The position numbers and the translations under genes were made by a program. A stretch of DNA of 64,000 nucleotides from Otis tarda (taxonomy: Eukaryota > Chordata > Aves > Otidiformes > Otididae), in NCBI GenBank assembly GCA_026413225.1, contig CM048554.1, forward strand, positions 4,914,001 to 4,978,000, given 5' to 3'. Of the stretch, positions 48,264 to 60,839 are shown in pieces. Positions within the stretch are counted from its first letter, which is position 1; the number at the start of each line of letters is the position of its first letter. A model generated the notes under the pieces. That model searched no databases and was not told the origin of the DNA. It saw nothing but the letters and a program-made list of their open reading frames with translations.

Positions 48264-49826
48264 ACAACTGGAGGGCAGGGGAACGGTAATTTACATCTTC
48301 ATTTCAAAGATACTCATATTCTCTGTTTTGACAACACCTTGCAGAATGTAACAAAACAGCGTGGGTTGCCAGAAATAAATGTTACGGCTCTCACGTTCTG
48401 AGTTCTTCTCTTCTTCTCATTTTTCTGGAGAGCTATTTCAGATATTTCTTACAACTTGACCTTTCAGCTGCTTGGAAGATTTACTGAGTGCCTCAAATGC
48501 AGTCATTTTTGCACAACTGATGTGTAGCATTAGCTATAGGAGAGTGTTCCAGTGATGTGCAAATAGTTCAAGGAAAAAAGTGAACCAATAAGGTAACCAA
48601 ACAGGAATGTAAACTGAATAGAGCCTTTTATACAAAGGTGAAGGGTTCAGTTTTTTCCAGAATTATGAAATATTGAAAAGCTCATGTCAGAGCCCCCAAG
48701 CTCAAAACCTTTTGATAAGCAGAGATGTTTTTAAAGCTATTCAGGCTTCAGGGCATTTGTCCTCGCACCTCTAAAAATGTTGGTCTTGGAAATTCACCTG
48801 TAAGTACAAATACATGGTTGGAAAACATAACTTTATCGTAACATGGAAAATCTATGGTAAATCTTGAATTAATGTTTGTGTGATACAGTTTCAGGCTTGC
48901 CAATGTTATCATTTCTACCTGGTTCCTTTTTTTTCTCTTCCTTTTTTTTTTTGGTAGAAAGCAAATAATCTCTTTGTGAAACCCTGTCCCTAATCTCCTG
49001 GACTTCCAGTTAAGTTTATCCACACTCGTCCTTAGGGCATGATGTAAATCCACTTAGTGGTTTTGATACCTACTGAAAATATAAGTGAATCTCCTGAATG
49101 GATACTAAGCAACAGCTGCAAGGCCCCCACACTCATAAGTTTGCCTCAGCAACATTCAAGGCTCAACCCACAATTTTTCTTTCCAAGATGACTCATATCT
49201 GTGAATTTGTTTCTCATTTTTCATGACTGGAGTGCCATGTTTTTCACTTGAATAGTCAGACAAATCCTTCCTGGAAGTTTTTGTTGATATTTTAAATCCC
49301 TTTGATTTCTTTCATCCTGACACTTACAGTTGCAGTGATTCAATCAAGAAATAGAAGCAACACCCAGCGACCCAAACAACTCAAAATATACCATTGACAC
49401 CAGAGAGTCAAAAGAAATAAAAAGGGATACGTGGAGTAAATAACGTTTTTCCCTGTCATTTAAAATTATATAATTTCAAGGTAATGCCAAAAAATGGGAA
49501 CATCAAAGTCCAGTCAGAAGCAGTTCTGGAACAAGAAGGCTAAGTGGCCTGATGATGTATTTCTAGCCAGTATGTGCTGTGTTTTGCCTGACCCTATGGA
49601 AGAACACCAAAGGGAAAACAAGGTAAAGCCGTATCCTGCAACTGTTTCTTCATTTCAACAGATACCTGTCTCCAATCACGAATGAAGACTCTTTTGTACT
49701 CTCGCAAGTGTCACTCACTAGGAACATGTAATTCCCATTAAAAAGCCAGATTCAGACATAGGTAGTTAAACATTATCACTTAATTGTGGTCAAGGTACAT
49801 CCATTCTATTTCATTTTAATGCTGAC

Positions 49827-49841
49827 TTTTTTTTTTTTTTT
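49827..49841. repeat. Poly-T tract (T15)
   Basis: An isolated homopolymer after GCTGAC. Confidence 0.9.
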
Positions 49842-51301
49842 GCTAAGTAGGTCAGTGCCAGAGATGCCAAAGTATTTCCTGATTTGCAAAATATTCCCAC
49901 CCATTTATGATGGACCCTATACCACCTACATCTGGTCTATGGTTCGCAGTGAATCAGCAACTGCTGAAATAAAAACCCAGCTAACCTGAAAAGTCAATGA
50001 GACTCTGCAGCACATAAGCTGGGTGCCACTTACATATCCCATGTGACAAAAAAAATTCCTGTTTCAGCATTGCCAAAGGCTGAGAGTCACAGCCACTCTG
50101 TACCTAGAGTTGGTCTCTCTCAAGATGGCCGTGGGTTGAATCCCACTGGAGAGGTAGCGTTGGGGTGTCTGCACCACTAAGAAAATGGTTTTTCTTTAGG
50201 GAAACTTGCCTGGCCAGTGGCATGGATGTGAAAACAAGCAGTTGCTAAAAGACACCAGCGTTACATTAACACCCAACAAAGAGCTGAAAATTTTCATGAC
50301 TAGCCTTCTCATGGCTTTTAGTCATACCTTAAGCCAGGGAATGGAGACACATGTGATAATTAAAGCAAAAAGATCTTTTTGAACCATAAAAGATTTGAGT
50401 TTGACTGAATTTGAATTTTAGACAAAGGTTCACATGGGTTTTTATTTCACCCAAGCCAGTTTATCCGCCTTTGCTTTTCAGACAGGCTTAGATTATAATC
50501 CTCAATACCTGTGAAGCTCTTTATGCTAGTTTGTTTTTCAGTTTGTTTCCAATTAACTTTTAATTCATTTTTAGGTCTGAGAAGGATATTTATTTTTCAA
50601 AATGCTGGGTGTAACCATTCATATAAACAAAACTACCTAACTAATTTTTCTCCTTTTGATCTTGATTTCCATTACTTTTAGCCCCATGACTGATGGGACA
50701 CTTTCCTATATGTCCTGGTAACTCTATTCTCAAATAGCCATCAGTGACCTGAAAGCTCTGATTAATCAATCAGAGCACGTAGGAAACAGCAGTCCTGCAC
50801 AACAACTGGGACTTTTAGTGGTAGAGGCAGCTTAAAAGTTGAGCCACATTTAGATTAAAAGCATTTCTTTTTATCCAGATGAAAGCATCTGCAGAACTGC
50901 AGAACAGTTTCATCCATCTGTCCCCATATTTTTTATTTCACTAGGAAACTAAATTCTCCAGTGTTTCAGCCCAATGGACAATTCAACCTAGCTTTCAAGT
51001 ACTGAGAGTAATTGAGTTTTGTGGGTTTTTCACCAAATTTTACCTTGTACTTTTTAAGGAAACATTGTCATTTTCTACCAGAAAATCACAACAGCAATAA
51101 CAACCTGCAATTTTCCAACCTGCTGTACTTTGTATACAGCTTTAGAGTCCATCAAACACACGCTAGAAACACAGGAGAAAAAATCACTAGCTGGCTGTCT
51201 ATTGGAATATCTCCATTTCCTTATGCTGGGAATATGGTCCAGTGACCCTCATAATCGCACTAAGAGTCCCTGATTGCATTAAGGAACACATTTGTTAAGA
51301 T

Positions 51302-51350
51302 AAAAAAAAAAAAAAAGAAATCAAACCAGGCCGGTTGTTTTTTTTTTTTA
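51302..51350. repeat. Facing poly-A and poly-T tracts
   Basis: About A15 and, 23 bp later, T11. They could pair as a weak hairpin but most likely arose independently. Confidence 0.75.
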
Positions 51351-51518
51351 AATTCCCATAAATTCAATCTCCATGGGTTCAGGTTCTCCTCAGCTTTTAT
51401 CCAAGCAAGCTTTAGGAGGGGTAAGGGATGAAAGCCTGGAAAATTTTGCAGTCTTTTTTTTTTTGAGTGATTTCAGGTGTTCTCCATTTCTAACTGCTAG
51501 TGGTGAGACAAAAAGTGT

Positions 51519-51881
51519 AGGAGGTGGAGAAGAGAAGGCTCCAGGGAGACCATTCAATACCTAAAGGGGACCTACAGGAAAGACGGGGACAAATTCTTCA
51601 GCAGGGCCTGTTGTGACAGGACTAGGGGTAATGGTTTCAAAATAGAGGGAGGTAGATTCAGATTAGACATCAGGAAAAATTTTTTACAATAAGGGTGGTA
51701 GAACACTGGAACAGGTTGCCCAGAGAGGTCGTGGACACCCCATCCCTGGAAACATTCAAGGCCAGTTTGGATGAGGCCCTGAGCAACTTAATCTGGTTGA
51801 AAATGTCCCTGCTCTTTGCAGGGGGGTTGGACTAGATGACCTTTAAAGGTGCCTTCCAACCCAAACCATTCTATGATTCTA
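51519..51881 (+). repeat. CR1 LINE 3' end (~360 bp)
   Basis: The longest CR1 copy. It begins in the 'GGAGAAGAGAAGGCTCCAGGG' block, then GGGGACCTACAGGAAAG, GACAGGACTAGGGGTAATGG, GATTCAGATTAGACATCAGG, GAACACTGGAACAGGTTGCC, CCCCATCCCTGGAAACATTC, GACTAGATGACCTTTAAAGG and a final ATTCTATGATTCT. The first part corresponds to the end of the reverse-transcriptase ORF and start of the 3' UTR, too decayed and short to encode anything. Confidence 0.96.
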
Positions 51882-52231
51882 ATGGCTTGATACGAACTCA
51901 GAGCAGGGAGCAGAGCTGAGGATGCACAGAGAATAGAAAGCTGTAAGAAGCCTTCTGCTGCCTTACAAGAGTGTTTAACAGCTCAGGTAACTCTCAGCCA
52001 GCCTTTACTGTAGGAAATTCAGGAGCAGAAAAAGGTCCCATATGGCTGCACTAAGAGCAGAAAGATGAATGCAGTCCTTCTGTAACCCCACAGTAAACTG
52101 CTCCATTTGCCACCTCCAGCCCGCTCCAGGAAGCCCTGCCTAAGAGGTACAACTGAGACCCATTTACTTAGTGGATCAAATTGTGCATGAGTTGTACAAA
52201 GTGATTTGAGATTTACGTGCACATGGAAGCC
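51882..52231. other. Unique spacer
   Basis: 350 bp of unique DNA with no gene and no repeat recognised. Confidence 0.6.
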
Positions 52232-52325
52232 AGCAGAGATTAATTACTCCTCGGGTCTGCAGAGCACTTTACAAACGCAAGGCACCACATGAGCACTAGA
52301 TATAATTAGTTCTATTTACCCACTA
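52232..52325 (-). repeat. Ancient L3/MIR-type remnant, antisense
   Basis: On the + strand GCAGAGCACTTTACAAACG, then a TGAGCACTAGATATAATTAG and CTATTTACCC pattern follow the antisense order 'AAGCACTTTACAAAC..TGAGGTAGGTA..TATTATCCCCATTTT'. It is shorter and less certain than the others. Confidence 0.4.
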
Positions 52326-53479
52326 GCTGGCCTTTTCATACCAACTAACAGCCAAACCATTGTAAAGAAACTGATACAAAAAAAAACCCCTGAAATATCG
52401 ACGCATATAGTTTCAGCTATCCGGAGCCCCCTTTGATGTCTACGACACCGTCTCAGGCCAGAGCAGAGCTGAATTGCTCATTCAGGTTAAGCATTTTCTT
52501 CAGCTGAAGGATGACTCGCCCTACCTGCAAGCAAACATTTGGTCTCTAAAGGTGAAGGGTGGCCATCGGCCACTACAACAGATTTGTCCAGTTCTGCTGT
52601 AATGCAGATAAAAGAGCCCTGGGTCCAAAACCCAAAGCTTCCATGTAGCGTAATCAGAAGGGACATTGAGTCACTAAAAACTTATTGCCTTTCTTTCAAT
52701 GTTAAAGGGATATATGCATATCATTCCCCAAAAAGCACTGACACAGTGCTCCTTTACCCCAGGGAAGGAAGAAGGATCCATGTCCATGCCACAACAAAGC
52801 AGCTGACTTCAGTTTTTACAGTAAAGACACTCAAAACCAGGCCCAGTCCTCCCACGGAAAAAAAAAAAATAGGAGGAGAGCTGAAAATAGCATGTACAGA
52901 ACTGTTCCCATTCAGAGTTGTTGAGGTCCTTCATACCCAAAACAACCACCTTTTGGTCGTACTTCATGGTTTCTCACAGGTACAGGTGTCCCTGTTTCCC
53001 CACCATTCCCCTGCTGAACGGGTTTGTGGACATGGCGCTGTGCCACAGGCATGAAGTGGTTGGCTTATTTGCTGGAACATGATATTTAGTAAATCCATCA
53101 TGCCAATTCCATACACACCAACCCATATATACCAATTCCTCTTCCTTCTCTTCTAGTAGACACAAGGGGCAACAAATTCATGCAAGTGTAATTCATGTCT
53201 ACTCTACAGCCCCTCTGGAGTGCTAAAGCAGATGTCTTCTGGGAAAGAGAATAAGATCCATGGATTTCCAAGTCCTCAAATCCTTAGGCTTTGAAAGGAT
53301 AATAGCTCCATCTTGCAGTATTTAGGGGTTTCAATAGTTGTGGTGAAGAAGGAAGGTATGTGATGTGTCTGTTTGTTTGCTTTCTGGCTACCTGAATGGT
53401 TCTGCTATTTTCCCAAGAGTTGAAAGGACGATACTATCATAAAGATGACTACGAAGGTATACAAATTTCATACGTGCTG
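52326..53479. other. Unique non-coding sequence, no gene seen
   Basis: A 171-codon + frame (52539-53054) is the second longest in the window. It starts at TTG, crosses an A11 tract (lysine run) and has no recognisable domain, so I read it as chance. Confidence 0.55.
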
Positions 53480-53712
53480 GTGAATGAAAGATTTGCTTCC
53501 AAACATTAGGTGCGTTCCCAAACTCTGCACACCTCTCGAATGCGGTCAGGAAACCTCATAAGAGCCGACTCCGCTGTAAATGGTCTGAATCCAGTTGTGC
53601 CACAAACGCCATGAGAAGAAAGTTTCTCATGCCACGATGAACAATTTTTCCCATGTAGACAAGGCCTTAATTAATCTTTAAAGTGTTCCAGCTTTAATTC
53701 TAGGTCACAGCT
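53480..53712. promoter_or_regulatory. Candidate conserved non-coding block H
   Basis: Repeat-free, CpG-retaining block that includes a hairpin (53610-53631) and GGCCTTAATTAATCTTTAAAG (53663-53683). It lies directly against the palindromic repeat at 53713. Confidence 0.28.
53610..53631. repeat. 8-bp stem hairpin
   Basis: CATGAGAA and TTCTCATG flank the 6-nt loop GAAAGT. Perfect stem; too short for a microRNA precursor. Confidence 0.8.
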
Positions 53713-53861
53713 GGGGCCGGTTCTTACTGTGGCTCCTGTCCAGCAAGGCCCTTAAGCACATGCCTAATTCTAAGCATTTAAGGTAGCCTCATTGACTCCT
53801 ATGGGATGGTTCACATGCTCAAAACTATGCAGATGTTTACACTTCTGCTGGATTGGGGCCT
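53713..53861. repeat. Old palindromic amniote repeat, fullest copy (tentative)
   Basis: An imperfect inverted repeat of ~150 bp. The left arm reads GGGGCCGG..CCAGCAAGGCCCTTAAGCACATGCC..TCTAAGCATTTAAGG; the centre is TCATTGACTCCTATGGGAT; the right arm is TCACATGCTC..GCAGATGTTTACACTTCTGCTGGATTGGGGCC. It matches a pattern I remember as widespread in bird and reptile DNA, with arms of the form CTTAAGCACATGCTTAA around CCATTGA..TCAATGGG, probably a non-autonomous DNA element. I cannot give its database name. Confidence 0.5.
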
Positions 53862-54239
53862 CCTTCCAAACTTGACTGTCCTCCTCGAGTCACAACAACA
53901 ACACAATGTAAGAGAAACTGCTCCCGAACCGACCTTCAAAGTTTTGTCTGAAGGCATACTGGAAGGGCCAGACAGCTGGCAGGCTTTGCATTAGTTTGCT
54001 CACCGCAGTATAAATTACCTCCGATTTGCTTAATGACTGTTTGGAATCAGGATGTCTCAACCCTACTAATACAATGCCCCATGGGCAATAATCCTCTTTT
54101 TAGAAGAGTCATAGGCAAAGTACGTTTTCAGCAGAATAAACCACTTCACACAACTCCAGGTGAGCTATGTGCTGTGCAAGTACCCTGGCCTCGGTGAAGG
54201 TCGCGAAAGAAAATCGTTGCGTGCTTGCTTTCTGTGTCT
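53862..54239. other. Unique spacer
   Basis: No gene or repeat recognised. One 62-codon frame (53806-53994) overlaps the repeat end. Confidence 0.55.
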
Positions 54240-54620
54240 GGTTTTAAGGAGTGTGGTTTATTTCTCAGTAAAAATAACATTTCTTGACAAGGACATATCG
54301 GCCAAAACATTGATTAACTGTGGCTTTTAACAGCTTACTCAAAGAGGTATGAATTTAATTAGCCCTCGTCAAAGTAAGAAGAATTAGCGTTAAGCTGTTT
54401 TATAACTCAGTTCTCCTGGCTGGAGGACAAAATGAAAGGAATAATTTTTTGAACGGAATGATTGGAAAGGTGATTAAGTCCTGCTGTTATGTTTGCTTGG
54501 GCTCCAAATATAAATTTTGTTTTAAAAACCAGAAATACAGAAAAGGCAATTGTAGAAATGCTGAAGGCCCCAATTTGTCGTGTTGGTGTTGCTCTAAGCC
54601 CTGATTCTCTGATTTGTGCT
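54240..54620. promoter_or_regulatory. Candidate conserved non-coding block I
   Basis: Unique block with CATTGATTAACTGTGGC (54309-54325), AATTTAATTAGCCCTCG (54352-54368), GAATTAGCGTTAAGC and AAGGAATAATTTTTTG. The first contains both a homeodomain ATTGATTAA and a RUNX-like TGTGGC/T word. The 134-codon minus frame (54407-54811) is unrecognised. Confidence 0.3.
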
Positions 54621-57600
54621 ACATTAAAGACCATCACAAAGCAACACGACCAGTTAATGTAAACTTCAAAGAGATGGTATCCTATTTGTTTAGAGGTCTG
54701 CCAAATGATGTTCAAGAGACGCAAGCTAGTTGACTTGAAAAAACACTTTTTCTCACCTTGATAAACCTTCCTTTCATATTTCTGTAGCATGCCTAACAAA
54801 ATAGCCTGCACCAGAGTTCCTCTCCTGTGAAATGTGAAACATCTGCACCTGTAAGGACCAAAAATGAAATCTAGTCAAGACCTATTTTGTAATTAGTGTT
54901 GCTTCTTGAAATATATTTGGAATTTTCTAGTTACTGAAGTTTTTAAAGCAAAAACTGGATTAAAAAAAATATCTGAGAGGTTGGAGAGTTCTAATAGGAG
55001 TCCTTTCCCTTTCTGAAATGCTACTCCTGAAACTGCTGAACATCTTCATGGAAGCTGACGGACATTACGATTCTTGTTTCACACAGCAACTCCCTGCTAG
55101 TTGCCTTCCCTTCCAGCTAAGGCCCTGATACGCAACGATGGGCTGACCCACTTCCTTCTCCTGGCCTCTCAGCATGCCCTTCTGGAGGCATCTACTGTCA
55201 AAGTGTGAAGCCATGTGATATTTCCCTGCACGTTCCTGGGGCTTCATGGCAGCAGCAGAACTTTCCCTGATGATTCACAACTTGTCCAGAGAAGAGTAAA
55301 TATCTGAAGTATTTCTGAGAAAACAGCTGCTGGAACCAAAGCGTTTCCACTTTCAGGGGCCCCCAGGGCTGGTGGAACACAGCGCTGAGCAAAACCTGGA
55401 GCTCTTCAGGACAACTGTGGCTTGTTTGGGTGATATAAAAGATAGGCTGAACTCTGCAAAAAGTAACTGAAAGTAGTAACGTAGCGAGGGATAGATCCTA
55501 TTTTCAAATTATTTATAGCTATTACTCAAGGTACGTGCCTAATTGAGAAAGCCGCGTGCTCCCAGCCGAAGGAAAGCTTCTAGGCCTGCAGATGATCTTA
55601 CCAGGGCCAAAAGTCCACCATGGCTATTTGTTTAATCATTTACATCTCCAATGAAATATAAATACAGTGACTTCCAAGAACACATGCAATCCAGCTTGGA
55701 GGAACCATAAAGGTAAATACTCTGATGGTTTATCGGGATTCACCAGATGGCTCTGATGTGGAACTGGCCCCTTCCAGCACCTCCAGCCCCAGGCAGAGGA
55801 CAGGGAAGCTGTGACTGAAAAGTCTGAGAGTTGTGCACTCTCTTCCCAGGGACGCAAAGAAATGCAAAAAGGTTTTGGTGAGCAAATACCCAGCTGTGCA
55901 CAGAAGAGTCCACAGCACAAAACAGGAGGCCGTAGAGCATCAGTGCAAAAGCAGAGGTAATAAAGGTAGATGGTGTAGCTCTGACACAAAAAGTTGTACA
56001 GCTGCGCCAGTGCTTGAGCTAATTATTCCTGATTGGAGTAGGCATGGAGCCATACTGCAGCGTTTTTGGAATGAAGCTCCTAGTCCTGCGCAGGCCCACA
56101 AGGTGCCAGGTATGTCTTGCTGATTTTAGGTGCAAGTAAAATAGAGGAACCTTTTTTGAGGTGGTGCTATACAGCTGTTAGTTAACTGTATACTGGCAGG
56201 TTGTCTCTACTAAGTGATCAACAAGCAAAAAATGATAGATGCATATTAAAAACTCAAATCAGCAACTGTGAACTACAGAACCACAACTCCTCCACCTTCT
56301 GGGGACTCTTACAGTCTGTCAAGTCACCCAGAAGCCCTTGTTGGAATTACAGCCCCATAATTCAACATTTCCCTAGCTTTACTCTGTCACTATCATTATT
56401 ATAGCTATTTTTACATCACATATAGATCAGCATTTTGGAGCTATGTCCTGTACCCCCTGCAGCTGCTTCAAGCTATGACTACAATGGCTGCTACCTCTTC
56501 ATCTTCCCGTTCTTCCAGGAGCAATGGCAATGCGTCCTCTGCGTAACACCTATTCCAGCCCCCTTCCAGCCTGCTCACGTGCTAGTTTTCTCACCCTTTT
56601 GTCCCCCACCAGGAACGATGCTCGACTCTCTGGGAGCTTCCTGTTTATTTCAAACCAAGAGAGATGCCAGAGCGGTAAATGGGTGTCCTGGATAAATTTG
56701 CACGGTTTATCTCTTTTCACATGTAAGTATTCATGAGGCAATTCCTAACCTCATGGAAGCTACTGATAAATATCCCCTTACCTCACCGCGAGAACTGAAG
56801 GTGTTCTTCTCCCCGCAGCTCCTCAGCCCATGTATTTGAAGGCTAATCCATCCCCACAGGGCCATGACCAAAAGGCAACACCCACAGCCAAGTAAGAATA
56901 TTCTATAAGAGCTGCAGCATTGGGTGTTATTGGAATGGATGGTTGAAAGAATGATTTATAACATGAAATACTGCACTTACCGGTTGCTTTTATGTATATG
57001 CATGTATATTTACGCGTATATATATATTTACAGATATGTATTTACATATATACACACTTACATATGGCATACAAAGTTACATTAGTTGCCTGAATCCACT
57101 TGACACTTGAATATTGCAATAAGGAGTCAACAATAATGTACCAAAACATGTAGCGAGTTAAGCAATTCCCATCACTATTTTTCATAGAACAGAAATTTGT
57201 AATGTCTGCTTCAGGTTTTCTCCCCTAAAATAAACATCCCTTGCCCCAAAGATTTTCTGATTTTTCTGTGTTTTCATTTGGCTTTTTGACTGCTGAAAAG
57301 TGGTCCATTTCAGCCGATTTTTAAATTTTAATCTAGGTTCCCAATAGCATGAAGACATGGTTTGGGTTTTGTGTTAGAAACTTTTTTTAGAAAGGAATTA
57401 CTGAGGTTGAAAAGATTTTCCTTTTGGTTTTACGTAAGTAATTTTCATCTATTAAAATTGGAATTTTTACATGAATAAATAATGTGATTGGTATCTTTCA
57501 GGTAGTGCATTAGAATAGCAAGAATAAACTCCAGGAGAAAACGCCTCACACAACATGCCAAAGAAGTAAGAGAGTAAGAAAAGCCTTATAGCTTCTTCCC

Positions 57601-59419
57601 GTGCATGTATGTGGCTCTCCAGTATGGAGACTAATTCCCTAATTTTGGAGGGGGAATTTCCACAGAGATTTGCCATGGGAATCTTTGTCTCTTCTGAGGT
57701 TCTGCAGACCATGTTGGCTGGTGCTCTAGGGTGGAAAGATGACAGCAAGAAAGGATTGCTACAGAAGAACTGCAAGACCATCAATGTTGTCATCTGATTG
57801 TTCCTAGGGTCCAAATCCTGGCCTTTCAATCTGAAAGGGGTTTTCCTATGCATAAGCCTTATTAACCATGTTGGAACAGTCATTTTGCAAATACACAATG
57901 TACGTCATGCGTCTTTTCTGACCGTGCACACCCAGCAACCCACGCTCCTCAGATCTGCTGATCGTTCAAGGAGCCATAACAAATTATTTAAGCAGTCACC
58001 TACTGGGAATCCAGACTTGGGACATGGGCAGTAGAGGCTCGGCTGCCTAGCAAGCCTGATTTCCCAGTCATGCATCTTGGTTTGCTGACAACAGGGAATT
58101 TTATTATTTAGGCACTAAGCAGGCACAGAGGATAAGCTGGAGGACACTATTGCTGGGAAGGGCCTAAGAGGAAAGCCTTGCAGAGGCATAAGGAGAGAGG
58201 AGAGGCTCTACAAGAATAAGAGATGCAGAGAAGGACCCCCAGCCCCTGATGGGGCGGGTTGAGGGACTGTTTTAGTCTGATAAACACATAATTCTGTACT
58301 GAAGAACAAGAAACAAACAACACCAATAGAAGTCACAGTACTGATAATTACTAAGCAGATGCAGTCACAGCCGAGAAGGTCTATTCTCGTCCTGCTCTCT
58401 TAGCACTGTCCTCACTCTGCATTTATTTGTGGCTGAACACACAAATTGCCCTGGGAGAGTTACAAGAGTGAAGATGCTAATGGGGGTCTATAGCTCCAGA
58501 CACAGTTCCTGTCCTCACATAGGTGATTCCATGTTCTAACACATCTAGATGTGGTTTAGTTGTCTTCTGCAGCCAGCTGATTATATCTACACTTAACTTA
58601 AGTTTTTCCAAAGTAATTATTTTTCCCAAGTGTTTCAGTTTTGGAGTATCTCATTCTAAGGGGCCTGATTTTCACCGTGTAACCTGTCAGCACTTCCTAT
58701 CAGCTGACACTTCTTGGCTTCTCAGTATCTGAAAGAACCAGAAGAGGCTCTTCCACTGGTCCCTTGGGAAAATCCTCACCTTAAATTTCTCCCTTTCTTC
58801 TGTATTTCTGAGGAGCCAAGCGGATGCCCAAGCTGTGGCACCTCCAGTCCTGGGGCTCTCCCAGGCATTGTCACCAGGGACTCTACGCGAGGCATGTGGT
58901 TACACGGTCACTTTTCTGTATGAGAGCAGAATTGCACTTTGATGAGAATCTGGGCTGGACCAGCAGCCAGACGTGCACCACTCAGTGGGTTTTCTGTGAC
59001 TTCAAACGCCGAGCAGTGGAAATTTGACAAACCTCAAGCACCAGAATGATGAACTCTAAGAATGACACCTTTCACAATCAATTCCTGCTTCCCAACACCC
59101 ACTGCCTTCCCTTGCTTAATTTATTTAAATCAAGGGCTTAATAATGCACGAATAACTAAAAAAATGTAATTACAGTTAAACGATATGCAAGAAAAACCAC
59201 ACTCCTAGACTAGGCATAAGCCATCAGGTTTCTGATCCAGGAACACTGTCCACTCAGGTACAGAGGCAGTTTACTGCAGCAGGGATAACATCATCTACTT
59301 GTTTTTCTCCAGCTGAGATTTGCAAAGCACCCTCGGAGTTACCGATTAAATAAATGAGAAATCTTTGTTTAAGTCTCCTATTTATCTTTGAAAACCTACC
59401 CTCAATAAATCTCAATAAT
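54621..59419. other. Unique non-coding sequence, no gene seen
   Basis: About 4.8 kb of unique AT-rich sequence. Frames up to 143 codons (minus, 57467-57898) overlap others and have no recognisable product. A donor-like GAG|GTAAGG on the minus strand near 56778 has no convincing acceptor. An AT/TA-rich stretch lies at 56991. Confidence 0.6.
56991..57068. repeat. TA/TG-rich low-complexity stretch
   Basis: Interrupted TATATG, (TA)5 and ACATATATACAC units. It is a decayed microsatellite or simple AT-rich DNA. Confidence 0.8.
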
Positions 59420-59960
59420 AATCATGTTGTTATATGCACTTACAAATGAATTTTCTGGGCAGTAGATTAACATAAAAATTAAATGCTGTGCTATCTGCTG
59501 TTACTATCTAGGTCGGTACCTATCTCGCATCGCTCTAATATCTGGCCTATATTAATTTAATATTAACGCACCACTGCTTCTTTATAAACACACATTTGTC
59601 AACTCACACAAACACTCTGGTGAAAACTTTCATATTAATCCCTTCTATTACATTCAGCGAGGATCTATCAAAATGAATTTAAAGACTCATTTTTCTACCC
59701 TTAGGAAGATTCCTTCTTCCTATCATTTCGCCATCAGGGTTATAATTAAAGACACTGGCTGCTGCGGCCTGTACACATAATTGCGATATTCAATCAAGGA
59801 TTGTAAGCACCAGGATAAATGCATTATCACACTGCCTAATTATCGTGTTATCTGACTGACAGGAGGCTGTTTTATCTCTTTCTAGAGACGAAGGACATCT
59901 CTGACAGACACCAGGACTTTCCTTTGATGTCAGATTTGTATACGAAAGAATCAAAGACCC
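59420..59960. promoter_or_regulatory. Candidate conserved non-coding block J
   Basis: Dense in TAAT/ATTA words: CTATATTAATTTAATATTAACG (near 59549), CATATTAATCCC, GGTTATAATTAAAGAC, CATAATTGCGATATTC, CTGCCTAATTATCGTG (59834-59849). TTATC/GATAA words and a CCTTTGATGTCAG word also occur. Repeat-free and AT-rich but with retained CpGs. The most enhancer-like texture in the window; conservation is untested. Confidence 0.38.
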
Positions 59961-60002
59961 AAACCCTTCCCAAAATGGTTCCCAATGTGGTTTAATCCCA
60001 CC

Positions 60003-60310
60003 AGACGATTCCCTGCCTCGCTGCCAGAGCCTGCTTTGAAGTGGCATCGCGCAAGCGCATGCTGCTAGCGCATATTCCCGAAAGCCGGAGCGCCGGGTTG
60101 TAGCCCCAGATGCTGAGCAGAAGGCCCGTGCCCTCTGTCTCGAACATCCGCCCCCTCATTCGCAAGATCACAGGGCAGAGAGGGGATGTGGTGCGGCTGG
60201 CGGGCAGGGAGGGCTGGAGGAACACGGGTTAAAGCCCTATCCCCAGCACACGCCTGGGGTGCGTGGCCAGGCGCTTCCTGCTTTTGGCTGCGCTCATCAT
60301 CAACGCTTTC
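60003..60310. promoter_or_regulatory. CpG-island-like segment
   Basis: About 22 CpGs in 300 bp, e.g. GCATCGCGCAAGCGCATG (60044-60061), GCCGGAGCGCCGGG and GTGCGGCTGGCGGGC, against a CpG-poor background. It sits between blocks J and K. No TATA or obvious first exon was found, and the frames crossing it (60186-60605, +, 139 codons) have no known motif. It may be an orphan island at a distal enhancer or a promoter of an unannotated RNA. Confidence 0.45.
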
Positions 60311-60839
60311 TGTAGGACCACAACCCAACGTGGGTTCTGTGTACCATCACAGCCAGCACCTCAGCAAGAGCATGTCCAGCATCTCCTCTGCCGCTGGGAC
60401 CTCCACGCCCCCACTGAGAGCTTGCATACAAGTAACCGCAGTCCTCAGTCACCCAGGAGTACCAAAATTCACCTCCTTTCCCCTCTTCCATCCCGCTATG
60501 ACCTGGCTGCGTACCACTGAAGCATTTCTCCATCGTGTTCACAACAGCCAAGCACTGTTAAATGTCAGCGTAATAAGGGAAGGCTGGGAACAGAGAAGCC
60601 TGTGAAGGGGCACCAGTGGTGGGACAGACAAGGGTGGAACAGGCTAAAAAAAGAGGGAGGAGCACAGAAGCGTCAACCTTAAAAGAATAACCGAAGGTCT
60701 CCCCTCCTGTATGTTCCCAGCAGCCTGAGACCTTGCATCCCACCGTTCTTAGCTCAGCAGAGACCTGCAGACGCCCCCTCCCCGCCAAGCTCTTTACCGC
60801 TCAATGCTGCTTATCTCCCCAGTGACCCTACTGTCACTA
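60311..60839. other. Unique GC-moderate sequence, no gene seen
   Basis: Overlapping short frames on both strands, unrecognised. CpG density falls off. Confidence 0.55.

Larger units (their letters stand above)
47963..51518. other. Unique non-coding sequence, no gene seen
   Basis: AT-rich. Holds a G/A-rich tract (48187-48263), T-rich tracts at 48927-48953 and poly-T at 49827. The only frames are under 102 codons. No transposon recognised. Confidence 0.6.

Noticed and set aside
52539-53054. 171-codon + frame
   Set aside because: TTG start, crosses a poly-A tract giving a lysine run, no recognisable product.
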